From assembly GCA_934394815.1 (NCBI GenBank), contig CAKRRD010000028.1:1-40879 (forward strand): a stretch of DNA of 40,879 bases. Direction: 5' to 3'. The position numbers were made by a program, and so were the translations under genes. Every line of letters starts with the position of its first letter. Position 1 is the stretch's first letter. The notes beneath the pieces were generated by a model. The model saw only the letters and a list, made by a program, of their open reading frames with translations. It was not told where the DNA came from and ran no database searches. The stretch comes from an uncultured Acetatifactor sp. (lineage in GTDB: Bacteria; Bacillota; Clostridia; Lachnospirales; Lachnospiraceae). Positions 25,311 through 33,807 of the stretch are shown here, piece by piece.

Positions 25311-25790
25311 ATGAAAAGATTTATGACAGGAGAATGGAAAGTAAGAGTCAGTGGAGTACTGCTGGCAGTAACGCTGGCAGCCGGAATGACCGCCTGCGGC
25401 AGCAAGTCCGGGGATAACGGCAGCACACAGGGAACGGTACAGGAATCCGTACAGGCGCAGACGGACGGAGTTTTTGCGGACGGCAGTGAGCTGGGAGAGG
25501 GCAATACCGAGTTTACCCTGACCGTAACGGATAAGGAGGGCACTGAGAGCAGTTTTACCATCCATACCGACAAGGAAAATGTGGGGGATGCCCTGACAGA
25601 GATTGGCATCATCGCAGGGGAAGAGGGAGATTACGGTCTCTATGTGAAGACGGTAAACGGTGTAACGGCAGATTATGATGTGGACCAGACCTACTGGGCA
25701 TTTTACATCAACGGCGAATATGCTTCTACCGGTGTAGATGCCACTCCTGTGACTGCCGGTGATACCTATTCCTTCAAAGTGGAGAAATAA
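25311..25790 (+). CDS. DUF4430-domain lipoprotein
   Basis: A 159-residue lipoprotein: basic start, hydrophobic stretch VLLAVTLAAGMTAC with the lipid-accepting Cys, then a short Ser/Gly/Gln linker and one DUF4430 domain (about 65-159; EFTLTVTDKEGTESSFTIHT, then TYWAFYINGEYASTGVDATP and DTYSFKVEK). This domain resembles the C-terminal part of transcobalamin-type proteins. The start at 25311 is 6 bases after GAGG; two upstream in-frame ATGs give an unlikely N terminus. It ends 3 bases before an ECF S component. The pairing suggests a surface-bound receptor handing its ligand to the ECF transporter; a corrinoid is a reasonable guess, not shown. Confidence 0.88.
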   Translation: MKRFMTGEWKVRVSGVLLAVTLAAGMTACGSKSGDNGSTQGTVQESVQAQTDGVFADGSELGEGNTEFTLTVTDKEGTESSFTIHTDKENVGDALTEIGIIAGEEGDYGLYVKTVNGVTADYDVDQTYWAFYINGEYASTGVDATPVTAGDTYSFKVEK

Positions 25791-25793
25791 CAG

Positions 25794-26321
25794 TTGAAAA
25801 ATGGAAAACTGACGATCAGAGAGATGGCGGTTTTCGCAATGCTGGGAGCGTTAATGTACGCTTCGAAGATGATCATGGAGGTGGCACCGAATGTCCACCT
25901 CCTTGGTGTTTTTACGATTGCGTTTACCGTGGTATATCGGAAAAAAGCATTGTATCCCATCTATACATATGTGCTGCTGAACGGGATATTCTGCGGCTTT
26001 GCCACCTGGTGGATTCCGTATCTGTATCTGTGGGCAGTACTGTGGGGAGCGACCATGCTGTTACCAAAACGGATTCCGGAGAAGATTCGTCCGCTTGTCT
26101 ATATGCTGCTGTGTGCTGCCCATGGCTTCTTATTCGGAACTTTGTATGCACCGGCGCAGGCGCTGCTGTACGGTTTAAGCTTTCAGAAAATGGTTGCCTG
26201 GATCATCAGCGGGCTGCCCTGGGATTTCGTGCATGGTGTCAGCAACTTTTTCTGTGGGATACTGATCGTGCCTGTTATTAAAATACTTACCTTTCTGGAA
26301 AACAAAACAGCGGTATCATGA
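25794..26321 (+). CDS. ECF transporter S component (substrate-binding membrane subunit)
   Basis: A 175-residue membrane protein with about five to six helices (from IREMAVFAMLGALMYASKM to FFCGILIVPVIKIL). The size, N-terminal helix with an ALMY motif and Gly/Ala-rich packing fit S components of energy-coupling-factor vitamin transporters. The energising T and A subunits (EcfT, EcfA) are not here and are usually shared. The start is a TTG at 25794, 9 bases after GGAG at the end of the upstream gene; the nearest ATG (25801) is out of frame and the next in-frame Met is residue 11. Adjacency to the DUF4430 lipoprotein is the main clue to its job. The vitamin is not determined. Confidence 0.8.
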   Translation: MKNGKLTIREMAVFAMLGALMYASKMIMEVAPNVHLLGVFTIAFTVVYRKKALYPIYTYVLLNGIFCGFATWWIPYLYLWAVLWGATMLLPKRIPEKIRPLVYMLLCAAHGFLFGTLYAPAQALLYGLSFQKMVAWIISGLPWDFVHGVSNFFCGILIVPVIKILTFLENKTAVS

Positions 26322-26363
26322 AAATTTCTTTAGAAAATCTTTCGTTTTTTCTACAGGTGAAAT

Positions 26364-26392
26364 TTGAAATTATAAACTAAAATCAGGATAAT
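26364..26392 (+). promoter_or_regulatory. sigmaA promoter of the two-component system
   Basis: TTGAAA (26364-26369), 17 bases, GATAAT (26387-26392). The leader contains a perfect 10-base palindrome GGCCCGGGCC at 26408-26417. Confidence 0.75.
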
Positions 26393-26441
26393 GACAGGGC
26401 GGTGGAAGGCCCGGGCCGCAAAGGCGGAATGAGAGGGAGCA

Positions 26442-27158
26442 ATGGAGAATAATAAATACCATATTCTGATCGTGGAAGATGATAAGGAGATCAGGGACGG
26501 TGTGGAAATCTATCTGAAGAATCAGGGGTATCAGGTATGGAAAGCCGCTAACGGCAGGGAAGGACTGGAGATCGTGGCAAATGAAGAGATTCATCTGGCC
26601 ATTCTGGATATCATGATGCCGGTGATGGACGGCGTGACGATGTTAATGAAGCTGCGGGAACAGAATCACGAGTTTCCGGTGATCATGCTGTCCGCCAAGT
26701 CCGAGGAAGTGGATAAGATCATGGGATTAAATATGGGAGCGGATGACTATGTGACCAAACCCTTTACGCCGTTGGAATTGTTGGCGAGGGTAAATTCCCA
26801 TCTGCGCAGATATTCCAAATACCTGACGGCGGTCAGTGGGGAAGAACAGGAGAAATCCCACGTGTATACCATCGGCGGTCTGGAACTCAATGAGGAGACC
26901 GTGGAAGTGACGGTGGACGGAGAACCGGTGAAGCTGACCCCCATGGAATTCAAAATCGTACAGCTTCTGATCAAGAATCCCGGCAGAGTATTTTCCGCAG
27001 ATGAGATCTACGAGCGCATCTGGAATGAAAAAGCGGTCAACACAGATACCATTATGGTACATGTGCGGAACATTCGGGAAAAAATAGAGATCAATCCACG
27101 GAATCCCAAGTATCTGAAAGTGGTATGGGGCGTAGGCTATAAGATCGACAAACAATAA
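26442..27158 (+). CDS. OmpR-family response regulator
   Basis: A 238-residue DNA-binding response regulator. The receiver domain (about 7-120) has VEDDKEIRDG for Mg binding, phospho-acceptor D56 in AILDIMMPVMDG, the switch Ser in MLSAKS and K106 in YVTKPF. The C-terminal winged-helix domain (about 140-236) contains LTPMEFKIVQLL and ends VRNIREKIEINPRNPKYLKVVWGVGYKI, typical of OmpR/PhoB. A GAGGGAG site lies just before the ATG. It is cotranscribed with the histidine kinase 65 bases downstream. Target promoters are unknown; direct repeats with 11-base phasing before the transport operon are a possible target. Confidence 0.95.
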   Translation: MENNKYHILIVEDDKEIRDGVEIYLKNQGYQVWKAANGREGLEIVANEEIHLAILDIMMPVMDGVTMLMKLREQNHEFPVIMLSAKSEEVDKIMGLNMGADDYVTKPFTPLELLARVNSHLRRYSKYLTAVSGEEQEKSHVYTIGGLELNEETVEVTVDGEPVKLTPMEFKIVQLLIKNPGRVFSADEIYERIWNEKAVNTDTIMVHVRNIREKIEINPRNPKYLKVVWGVGYKIDKQ

Positions 27159-27223
27159 ATACGGCTGTGGGAAACAAAGTGTTTCGGCAGGCAGAGCAGG
27201 GAAATGGCCGGAGAGGTGTAAGA

Positions 27224-29719
27224 ATGGAACAGGTAACAGAGGCTGGGAAAGCGGAGATAACGAAAAAACGGGAAAACCGAGGAAACAGAAAGCCTGCAGT
27301 CAAATGGCTGATCATCGGACTGATTGTCAGTCTGGCAGCTTCCGGCATTTTTACCGCCTGCTACGGAATCTTCGAGCGCAGAGCGGAGAGCAGGAGGAAG
27401 GAACAATACATTGAGGATCCGCTGGAGACGTCGAATACGATTACTTATCTGTATCAGAACTGCTATCTGCTCTACCGCGATCTGTACAACAAAGAACACC
27501 AGACTTCCTTAAGCTATGTGGAATTATATATGCAGCCCACGGAGGGAAACGAATGGCTCAATGATGACCGGAAACGGGCAGAAGTGGCATATGGAGATAC
27601 GGAGGAGCTCACGATACCGGAAGGAGCAGATTCCGAAAACTATGCGGCCCGGGGAATCTTGGCGGCGCAGACCGGCGAATACCTGGAAGAACATTTCAAT
27701 ACCCTGGAAAACTCCTTTGGTCAGTTGAATAATTTGTATGATTATAGGATCCGGGATACGAAGACCGGAGAGATCTTAAGTAATCTGGCGGATACGGATA
27801 TCGTGGCGGAGGAACAGAGCTTTTATCTGACTTTTGTATTTGATGCCTATGGAAATGATGCTGCCTTAGGAAATACGGTGATCGGATCGGATCCGACAAC
27901 CCTTCGCAAGACAGCGGCGGAAGTGATCCGTAATTGTGGTCTTACGCGAATGGTGGATGCCAATATGGGCAGCGAAATCTCTGCCGGTCATAATACCATG
28001 TTCCGGCTGGAAATGCCGAAAAATTGTGAGATCACCTTCTGCATCTCCAGACAGGCGGCACAGAGCCTGGGACAGAACGGTCAGTATATTTATTATGATC
28101 AGGATATGAATAATGTCAGTGTTTACTTTTCCATGGGAGAGCAGTATGCATCCTATTATCTGTCCGGATGTCAGCAGATGTTTCTGATCCTGGCACTGTT
28201 GATCTTCCTGCTGGCGCTTGTATTGCCGGGGCTTGGGGAAGAGAGAGCCTGGGAGAAGGTGCTGCTGCTGAAGCTGCCTGTCGAGGCGATTGTTGTGATC
28301 TTTGTGGCGATCGCCGGCATTGGAAGTGAACAGGTGGTAGGACTGATATCCTGGGTGAGAAGCGGTCATGCGCTGGGCACAGTTTTACGTGGAAGCAGTG
28401 CGCAGATACAGTTATTGACCATAATACTGACCTATGCATTAAATGTTCTGGCAGTGGCAGCCTTGTTTTTCATTGCCTGGTGCCTGGGAGTATCCCTGCG
28501 GGCAATGCGGGTTCAGGGAGCCAGAGCGTATTTGAAACAGCACAGCTTGTGCTATCTGTTAGTGCCTCTCTGGAAAAAACTGTGGAGAGGAATGAAGAAG
28601 GGATTCTCCATTGGCAGGGATAAGGTGGTGGATGTCTATCATGATGCAGAGCATTTTGATGTGACGAAGGATGCCAAAAAACTGATCCTGCGGATCGTGC
28701 TGTGGAATGCCCTGATCCTGGTGGTGATCTGCAGTCTGCCGCTGGGAGGACTGACCATGGCAATCATCTATTCTGTGATACTGTACTTTCTGCTGCGGCG
28801 CTATATCAGCAAATTACAGAAAAAGTATGGTTTGTTATTAAAGGCCACCAATGAGATCGCCCAGGGCAATCTGAATGTGACCATTGAGGAGGATCTGGGA
28901 GTATTTGAACCCTTCAAGCCGCAGATCTACCGGATCGAAGAGGGCTTCCGTAATGCAGTGGCGGAGGAAGTGAAGAGCCAGCGGATGAAGTCGGAGCTGA
29001 TCACGAATGTATCCCACGATCTGAAGACCCCGCTGACGGCTATCATTACTTATGTAAAGCTGCTACAGGAGCCGGGAGTGACGCAGGAGCAGCGCAAGGA
29101 GTACTTAGAGACGCTGGATCGGAAAGCTTTGCGGCTGAAAGCACTGATTGAAGACCTGTTTGAAGTCAGCAAGGCGAACTCCCGGAATGTTACGCTGGAC
29201 ATCCGGGATGTGGACATTGTAAGCATGGTCAAGCAGGTGGAATTCGAGATGGAAGACAAGCTCGCGGATGCCGGACTGGAAGTGCGGATGAGCCTGCCGG
29301 AAGAGAAGGTCATCGTGCCGTTGGACAGTCAGAAAACCTTCCGTATTTTTGAAAATCTGTTTGGCAATATTGCCAAGTACGCGTTACCCGGCACCAGAGT
29401 CTATGTCAACGGTTTCACGGCAAAAGAGGATGTGACGATCATCCTAAAAAATATTACGGCACAGGAGCTGTCCGTATCCGGAGAGGAACTGACGGAACGG
29501 TTCGTCAGAGGCGACACCTCCCGTAATACCGAGGGCAGCGGACTGGGTCTGGCCATCGCCAAAAGCTTCACGGAACTGCAGGGCGGCAAATTCCGGATCG
29601 AACTGGACGGAGATCTGTTCAAGGTGGTGCTGACTTGGAAAGTGAAGCGGGAAGATGGCAGAAACAGTGCGGCAGAAGAAGGCATGAGCACTGAAATACC
29701 GGAAAAACAGGAACTGTAA
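27224..29719 (+). CDS. Sensor histidine kinase with large extracellular and multi-helix sensor region
   Basis: An 831-residue membrane kinase. One helix at about 26-48 is followed by an extracellular region of some 260 residues, then about five to six helices between 316 and 527, an unusually large transducer for this class. A short helical linker leads to the HisKA domain with phospho-acceptor H598 in NVSHDLKTPLTAI and an ATP-binding HATPase_c domain with ENLFGNIAKYA and GSGLGLAIAKSF. The ATG at 27224, 7 bases after AGAGG, is preferred over a GTG at 27167 that has no binding site. It is the partner of the upstream OmpR-type regulator. The stimulus is unknown. A strong terminator follows. Confidence 0.93.
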   Translation: MEQVTEAGKAEITKKRENRGNRKPAVKWLIIGLIVSLAASGIFTACYGIFERRAESRRKEQYIEDPLETSNTITYLYQNCYLLYRDLYNKEHQTSLSYVELYMQPTEGNEWLNDDRKRAEVAYGDTEELTIPEGADSENYAARGILAAQTGEYLEEHFNTLENSFGQLNNLYDYRIRDTKTGEILSNLADTDIVAEEQSFYLTFVFDAYGNDAALGNTVIGSDPTTLRKTAAEVIRNCGLTRMVDANMGSEISAGHNTMFRLEMPKNCEITFCISRQAAQSLGQNGQYIYYDQDMNNVSVYFSMGEQYASYYLSGCQQMFLILALLIFLLALVLPGLGEERAWEKVLLLKLPVEAIVVIFVAIAGIGSEQVVGLISWVRSGHALGTVLRGSSAQIQLLTIILTYALNVLAVAALFFIAWCLGVSLRAMRVQGARAYLKQHSLCYLLVPLWKKLWRGMKKGFSIGRDKVVDVYHDAEHFDVTKDAKKLILRIVLWNALILVVICSLPLGGLTMAIIYSVILYFLLRRYISKLQKKYGLLLKATNEIAQGNLNVTIEEDLGVFEPFKPQIYRIEEGFRNAVAEEVKSQRMKSELITNVSHDLKTPLTAIITYVKLLQEPGVTQEQRKEYLETLDRKALRLKALIEDLFEVSKANSRNVTLDIRDVDIVSMVKQVEFEMEDKLADAGLEVRMSLPEEKVIVPLDSQKTFRIFENLFGNIAKYALPGTRVYVNGFTAKEDVTIILKNITAQELSVSGEELTERFVRGDTSRNTEGSGLGLAIAKSFTELQGGKFRIELDGDLFKVVLTWKVKREDGRNSAAEEGMSTEIPEKQEL

Positions 29720-29772
29720 TCATAAAAAGCATTATGATACTAAATTAAAATAAATCAATAATTTAAAGCTGA

Positions 29773-29816
29773 AACATCCACATTTTCGTAGAAATATGTT
29801 AAATGTGGATGTTTTC
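29773..29816 (+). terminator. Terminator of the two-component operon
   Basis: AACATCCACATTT (29773-29785) is perfectly complementary to AAATGTGGATGTT (29801-29813) around a 15-base loop, followed by TTTTC. Its 3' end doubles as the -35 region of leuC. Confidence 0.85.
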
Positions 29817-29840
29817 AATTACAAATGAGTGTGCTACAAT
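29812..29840 (+). promoter_or_regulatory. Promoter of leuC-leuD
   Basis: TTTTCA (29812-29817), 17 bases ending in TGC (extended -10), TACAAT (29835-29840). The leader is about 88 bases; it holds a CGCAA/TTGCG stem but no T-box signature. Confidence 0.65.
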
Positions 29841-29934
29841 AATGAAAACCGCAAAGAGACGTGTTGCGTATCCGAAGGATGGAACAGTTGCGTAAATGCG
29901 TAAGTGGTATGAAGAGAAAAAGGAGCAGCAGACA

Positions 29935-31206
29935 ATGGGAATGACAATGACACAGAAGATACTTGCCCAGGCAGCGGGCCTTGCGCAGGTACAGGCAGGA
30001 CAGTTGATCGAGGCACAGCTGGACCTGGTACTGGGCAATGATATTACCAGCCCGGTGGCAATCAAAGAGATGGATAAAATGAAGGTGCAGGGAGTGTTTG
30101 ATAAGGACAAGATCGCACTGGTACCGGATCATTTTGTTCCCAATAAGGATATTAAATCCGCGGAGCACTGCAAATGTGTCCGCGAGTTCGCAAGACGCAA
30201 TGAGATCACCAATTATTTTGAAGTGGGAGAGATGGGTATCGAGCATGCCCTGCTTCCGGAGAAAGGACTTACCGTAGCCGGAGATGTGATCATCGGTGCG
30301 GATTCCCATACCTGTACTTACGGTGCGCTGGGTGCATTTTCCACCGGTGTGGGAAGTACGGATATGGCAGCCGGTATGGCTACCGGTAAGGCATGGTTCA
30401 AAGTACCTGCGGCGATCAAATTCAATCTGACAGGCAAACCCTCAGAATGGGTCAGCGGTAAGGATGTGATCTTACATATCATCGGCATGATCGGTGTGGA
30501 CGGTGCACTGTATAAGTCTATGGAATTCGTGGGAGACGGTATTGCCAATCTGTCCATGGATGACCGCTTTACCATCGCCAACATGGCTATCGAAGCCGGC
30601 GGTAAAAACGGTATTTTCCCTGTGGATGAGAAGGCTATTGCTTACATGGAAGAGCATTCAAAACGCCCCTATAAGGTATTTGAAGCAGATCCGGATGCAC
30701 AGTACGATGCGGAGTACACCATTGATTTAAGTACCTTGCGTCCTACCGTGGCCTTCCCTCATCTGCCGGAGAACACACATACCATCGATGAGATCCACGA
30801 GATGGAACCTATCGCCATCGATCAGGTGGTCATCGGCTCCTGTACCAATGGCCGTATTGATGATCTGCGTACCGCAGCGAAGGTACTTCAGGGCAGACAT
30901 GTGGCAAAGGGTATGCGCTGTATCGTGATCCCCGCGACGCAGTCCATCTACATGCAGGCCATGGAAGAGGGACTTCTTAAGACCTTTATCGAAGCAGGCG
31001 CTGTTGTAAGTACCCCTACCTGTGGTCCCTGTCTCGGCGGATACATGGGGATTCTGGCAGAAGGCGAGAGATGTGTCTCCACGACGAATCGTAACTTTGT
31101 AGGACGTATGGGTCATGTCAAGTCCGAGATCTATCTGGCAAGCCCCGCAGTAGCGGCAGCCAGCGCCATCACCGGCAAGATATCCTGCCCCTGCGAACTG
31201 AAATAG
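29935..31206 (+). CDS. leuC: 3-isopropylmalate dehydratase, large subunit
   Basis: LeuC with LeuD isomerises 2-isopropylmalate to 3-isopropylmalate, second step of leucine synthesis, through a [4Fe-4S] cluster. The 423-residue length marks the short, archaeal/clostridial type rather than the 466-residue E. coli type. Cluster ligands are C303 in VIGSCTNGR, and C363 and C366 in [13 protein letters not shown]. Other family motifs include [23 protein letters not shown]. The ATG at 29935, 9 bases after GGAG, is chosen over an upstream ATG at 29896 whose extra 13 residues (KKEQQ-rich) are not family-like. leuD follows after 197 bases, a long gap for two subunits of one enzyme. Confidence 0.96.
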   Translation: MGMTMTQKILAQAAGLAQVQAGQLIEAQLDLVLGNDITSPVAIKEMDKMKVQGVFDKDKIALVPDHFVPNKDIKSAEHCKCVREFARRNEITNYFEVGEMGIEHALLPEKGLTVAGDVIIGADSHTCTYGALGAFSTGVGSTDMAAGMATGKAWFKVPAAIKFNLTGKPSEWVSGKDVILHIIGMIGVDGALYKSMEFVGDGIANLSMDDRFTIANMAIEAGGKNGIFPVDEKAIAYMEEHSKRPYKVFEADPDAQYDAEYTIDLSTLRPTVAFPHLPENTHTIDEIHEMEPIAIDQVVIGSCTNGRIDDLRTAAKVLQGRHVAKGMRCIVIPATQSIYMQAMEEGLLKTFIEAGAVVSTPTCGPCLGGYMGILAEGERCVSTTNRNFVGRMGHVKSEIYLASPAVAAASAITGKISCPCELK

Positions 31207-31207
31207 C

Positions 31208-31284
31208 ATTCCAACGTCATGGAATACTTGAGAGATTACTATAAGCAGATCCCGGGCAAGCTTATGCTTCAGAACAATTCTGAA
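31208..31284 (+). other. Two small hairpins in the leuC-leuD spacer
   Basis: ATTCCA/TGGAAT (31208-31225, 6 bp) and TTCAGAA-CAA-TTCTGAA (31268-31284, 7 bp) lie in the 197-base spacer. Neither has a T-run. No convincing promoter or reading frame is seen in the rest of the spacer, which is AT-rich before leuD. Confidence 0.45.
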
Positions 31285-31403
31285 AGAGCGGTTGTGCAAA
31301 TGTAAAGCCTTGCAGAGGCGATTTTGCGAATGGGGATGAATAGTTAAGAAAAATTCGGTATAAGAAATATATATGAATATAAGAAATAGAAAGGTAACGG
31401 AAA

Positions 31404-31895
31404 ATGAACAACGCAAAAGGAATAGTTTTCAAATTCGGAGATAACGTGGATACTGACGTTATCATTCCCGCAAGATATCTGAATTCCTCCGAGCCTGCAG
31501 AACTGGCCACTCACTGCATGGAGGATATTGACAAGGACTTTATTAAAAATGTAAAAAAGGGTGACATCATCGTAGCGGAGAAAAACTTCGGCTGCGGCTC
31601 CTCCAGAGAGCATGCCCCCATCGCCATCAAGGCAGCAGGTGTCAGCTGCGTCATCGCAGAGACCTTCGCCAGAATTTTCTACCGCAATGCCATCAATATC
31701 GGACTTCCCATCATTGAATGTCCCGAGGCATCCCGGAAGATTCAAAACGGTGATGAAGTCGAGATTGATTTCAACACCGGTGTGATCAAAGATATCACTA
31801 CCGGCGAGAGCTTCCAGGGACAGGCCTTTCCGGAGTTCATGCAGAAGATCATCGCCGCAGAGGGCCTGATCAACTACATCAACAGTCAGGAATAA
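31404..31895 (+). CDS. leuD: 3-isopropylmalate dehydratase, small subunit
   Basis: LeuD is the swivelling small subunit that completes the LeuC active site. The 163-residue length again fits the short clostridial/archaeal form. Motifs: [18 protein letters not shown] at the N terminus, the substrate loop [18 protein letters not shown], then [16 protein letters not shown] lies about 9 bases before the ATG. It is the last gene of the leuCD unit; a large structured region and then a strong terminator follow. leuB, which acts next, is about 27 kb upstream. Confidence 0.96.
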   Translation: MNNAKGIVFKFGDNVDTDVIIPARYLNSSEPAELATHCMEDIDKDFIKNVKKGDIIVAEKNFGCGSSREHAPIAIKAAGVSCVIAETFARIFYRNAINIGLPIIECPEASRKIQNGDEVEIDFNTGVIKDITTGESFQGQAFPEFMQKIIAAEGLINYINSQE

Positions 31896-31929
31896 ATGGA
31901 GTGCATGGCTCGTAACGTAGGGCTGCCAT

Positions 31930-32074
31930 AACGCCCGCATCGGATGGAACATTCTTCCGGGGTGCCAGATCTCCCAGTGGGAATGTTCTGACGAAAAGTG
32001 ATATAGCGGTCGAGAAAATATCACCATCGTCCGACAAACATTCTCGGAAGGACATTCCATCCGCTGCAGGCGTT
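31930..32074 (+). ncRNA. Long nested imperfect hairpin downstream of leuD (structured RNA or MITE-like element)
   Basis: Seven consecutive helices nest in one 145-base unit, about 41 pairs in all. They are AACGCC/GGCGTT (31930, 32069), GC/GC, CGGATGGAA/TTCCATCCG (31941, 32055), CTTCCG/CGGAAG (31954, 32045), GAATGTT/AACATTC (31981, 32037), GACG/CGTC (31990, 32028) and GTGATAT/ATATCAC (31998, 32018), with a 13-base terminal loop. A 21-base 5' bulge carries a GGG/CCC mini-stem. There is no coding frame. It is either a structured 3' RNA of the leuCD transcript or a small inverted-repeat element. No second copy was seen here. Confidence 0.55.
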
Positions 32075-32161
32075 CTACATTTCCTCATAATATCTGTACG
32101 TCATAGGCATTTCTGCCAACAGCCATTTCTATTGTTTTGGTGCAAATCGCATCAAAATAGC

Positions 32162-32216
32162 AAAATCAGTACAAAAAATCTTCTAAATCAAACATTTTTT
32201 GTACTGATTTTATTAT
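32162..32216. terminator. Strong terminator after leuD, possibly bidirectional
   Basis: An 18-bp perfect stem, AAAATCAGTACAAAAAAT (32162-32179) with its complement at 32194-32211, loop of 14 bases, then TATTATTTTT. On the minus strand the stem is followed by GCTATTTTG, so it may also stop transcription from the cation transporter gene. Confidence 0.85.
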
Positions 32217-32316
32217 TTTTCCCATTTTAGCGAAAATAAGCTCTTATAAAAGGCCAAAATCACCTGTTTTTGTATTTTTTTGGCAAAAAATGGTGTTTTT
32301 AATACAAACAGAACGC

Positions 32317-32349
32317 CCGGGCCGTCTGCCGCTTCGGGAGTTCGCCCGG
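32317..32349 (-). terminator. GC-rich hairpin after the cation transporter gene
   Basis: CCGGGC (32317-32322) pairs with GCCCGG (32344-32349), with an inner CCG/CGG pair of arms. It lies 22-54 bases beyond the minus-strand stop codon. The following minus-strand sequence is T-rich but broken (TTCTGTTTGTATT), so it is a weak terminator candidate. Confidence 0.4.
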
Positions 32350-32370
32350 TTAATGGGCCACGCTATTCAT

Positions 32371-33540
32371 TTATTGTACCACGGCCTTATCCACATCAAT
32401 GACCGGGTAGAAATCCGGATGATTCATCCGGATCCGTTCGGTGACGGAATCGGTGACCTGCTGATCCGAGATCGGATAGTCATAAGGAACGACAATGTCG
32501 AAAATAAGATTCGTGTGGGTCGGCCCCTTGACAACACGAAAATCGTGCATGCTTAAGCGGGGATCGATCTGATCCAGATATCCGCTTACCTCGGCTTTCA
32601 GAGACAGGGTCTCCGGGTCATTGGTGCTGACGGGATCCATGTGGATCACGGCGTTGCAATTCAGCTTCTGACGCAATTCATGTTCAATGATATCAATGGT
32701 ATCATGCAGGGTCAGAATATTGCCGTCGGCGGGAACCTCTGCATGCAGAGAAATCAACGTCCGGCCGGGACCGTAGTTATGTACGATGAGATCATGGATT
32801 CCGATGACATCGTCATAGGAGAGGACGATATCACTTATCTGCTGTACCAGTTCCGGTTCGGGAGGCTGGCCCAACAGTGGACTGATGGTATCTTTCGCAG
32901 CAACAAAACCGGAATAGAAAATGAACATGCCTACCAGAACACCACAATAGCCGTCGATGATGACACCGGAAGTAACGGAGACAATGGTGCCGATCAGGAC
33001 TACGGTGGTGGCTGCTACATCGCTTAAGCTGTCGATGGCGGTGGCTTTCATGGCTACGGAGCTGATCCGGTTACCGATGCGCCGGTTGTAGAAAGCCATA
33101 TAGCATTTTACCAGGATCGAAAATACCAGAATCCCCAGAATGGCCGGAGAAAAATCCGGTGCCTCCGGATGAAAGATCTTGGTGATGGAACTTTTCACCA
33201 GTTCAAAGCCCATGAGTACGATCAGAATAGCCACTAACAGTCCGGAGATATATTCAATCCGCCCGTGGCCGAAAGGATGGTCGGAATCCGGTTTTTGCCC
33301 TGCTATTTTGAAGCCCACCAGCGTAATAATGGAAGAAGCTGCATCCGACAGGTTGTTGAACGCATCGGCGGTGATGGCAATGGAATGACTGAGAAATCCC
33401 GCCAGAGCCTTGGTGGCGAACAGAATCAGATTGAAAAAAATCCCGACGATACCGCAGAGCATGCCGTATGCCTGACGAACGCCCGGATCTTTCGTATTTT
33501 GGTAATCTTTAATGAATAATTTCGTGAGTAATGTAACCAT
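32371..33540 (-). CDS. Cation diffusion facilitator family transporter
   Basis: A divalent-metal (Zn/Fe/Mn/Co-type) proton antiporter of the inner membrane that exports metal from the cytosol. The 389-residue protein has six helices in about 25-210, with the family metal sites DAFNNLSDAASS in helix 2 and DSLSDVAATT in helix 5, and DHPFGHGRIEYI between helices 2 and 3. A cytosolic ZT-dimer domain fills about 210-290, and about 100 further residues repeat a similar ferredoxin-like pattern (HDFRVVKG, FDIVVPYD). The metal site is Asn/Asp rather than His/Asp, more like Fe/Mn-type than Zn-type members. The start at 33540 has AGGGG 8-9 bases upstream; the 46 residues before it lack any support. Confidence 0.92.
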   Translation of the reverse strand: MVTLLTKLFIKDYQNTKDPGVRQAYGMLCGIVGIFFNLILFATKALAGFLSHSIAITADAFNNLSDAASSIITLVGFKIAGQKPDSDHPFGHGRIEYISGLLVAILIVLMGFELVKSSITKIFHPEAPDFSPAILGILVFSILVKCYMAFYNRRIGNRISSVAMKATAIDSLSDVAATTVVLIGTIVSVTSGVIIDGYCGVLVGMFIFYSGFVAAKDTISPLLGQPPEPELVQQISDIVLSYDDVIGIHDLIVHNYGPGRTLISLHAEVPADGNILTLHDTIDIIEHELRQKLNCNAVIHMDPVSTNDPETLSLKAEVSGYLDQIDPRLSMHDFRVVKGPTHTNLIFDIVVPYDYPISDQQVTDSVTERIRMNHPDFYPVIDVDKAVVQ

Positions 33541-33577
33541 AAGAGAACCCCTTTTCCAAAATAAGAGTTTAAAGAAT

Positions 33578-33606
33578 ATTGTACTGCAAGACCGGCGAAA
33601 ATACAA
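33578..33606 (-). promoter_or_regulatory. sigmaA promoter of the cation transporter gene
   Basis: On the minus strand, TTGTAT (33601-33606), 17 bases, TACAAT (33578-33583), start near 33571. Confidence 0.78.
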
Positions 33607-33670
33607 GTAGATCCGGAGCCTTTTGAAAAAGAATATCAGAGATAATGGGAGAAGAAATCTGTTGTTGCTA

Positions 33671-33699
33671 TTGCGCATCCCACGTTTTCAGTGTATAAT
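33671..33699 (+). promoter_or_regulatory. sigmaA promoter of gpmI
   Basis: TTGCGC (33671-33676), 17 bases, TATAAT (33694-33699), the same hexamers as at aroC. The leader is about 100 bases. Confidence 0.82.
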
Positions 33700-33727
33700 C
33701 TCCGTGGACGTAATGTAAGCTTTCAGA

Positions 33728-33762
33728 ACGGATCCAGCATAGGAAACACGCTTTGGAGCCGT
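33728..33762 (+). promoter_or_regulatory. Hairpin in the gpmI leader
   Basis: ACGG/CCGT, TCCA/TGGA and GC/GC pair in order across an 11-base loop with a mismatch and a two-base bulge, about 45 bases upstream of the ribosome binding site. No T-run follows; it may affect mRNA stability. Confidence 0.4.
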
Positions 33763-33807
33763 ACTGGTAATTTATAATAATCAAAAGTAAAAATGGAGGA
33801 ACGATCG

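Noticed and set aside
24647..25612. 321-codon minus-strand frame opposite thiN and the DUF4430 gene
   Set aside because: It spans two clear plus-strand genes and their spacer and has a Ser/Leu-rich shadow composition.
29841..29895. Leader peptide before leuC (17 codons from ATG 29842)
   Set aside because: It has no leucine codons, and the ATG lies at or before the predicted transcription start, so it would not be translated.
31285..31403. Internal promoter before leuD
   Set aside because: Only TATAAG-like words with no -35 at 16-18 bases are present; AT-richness explains them.
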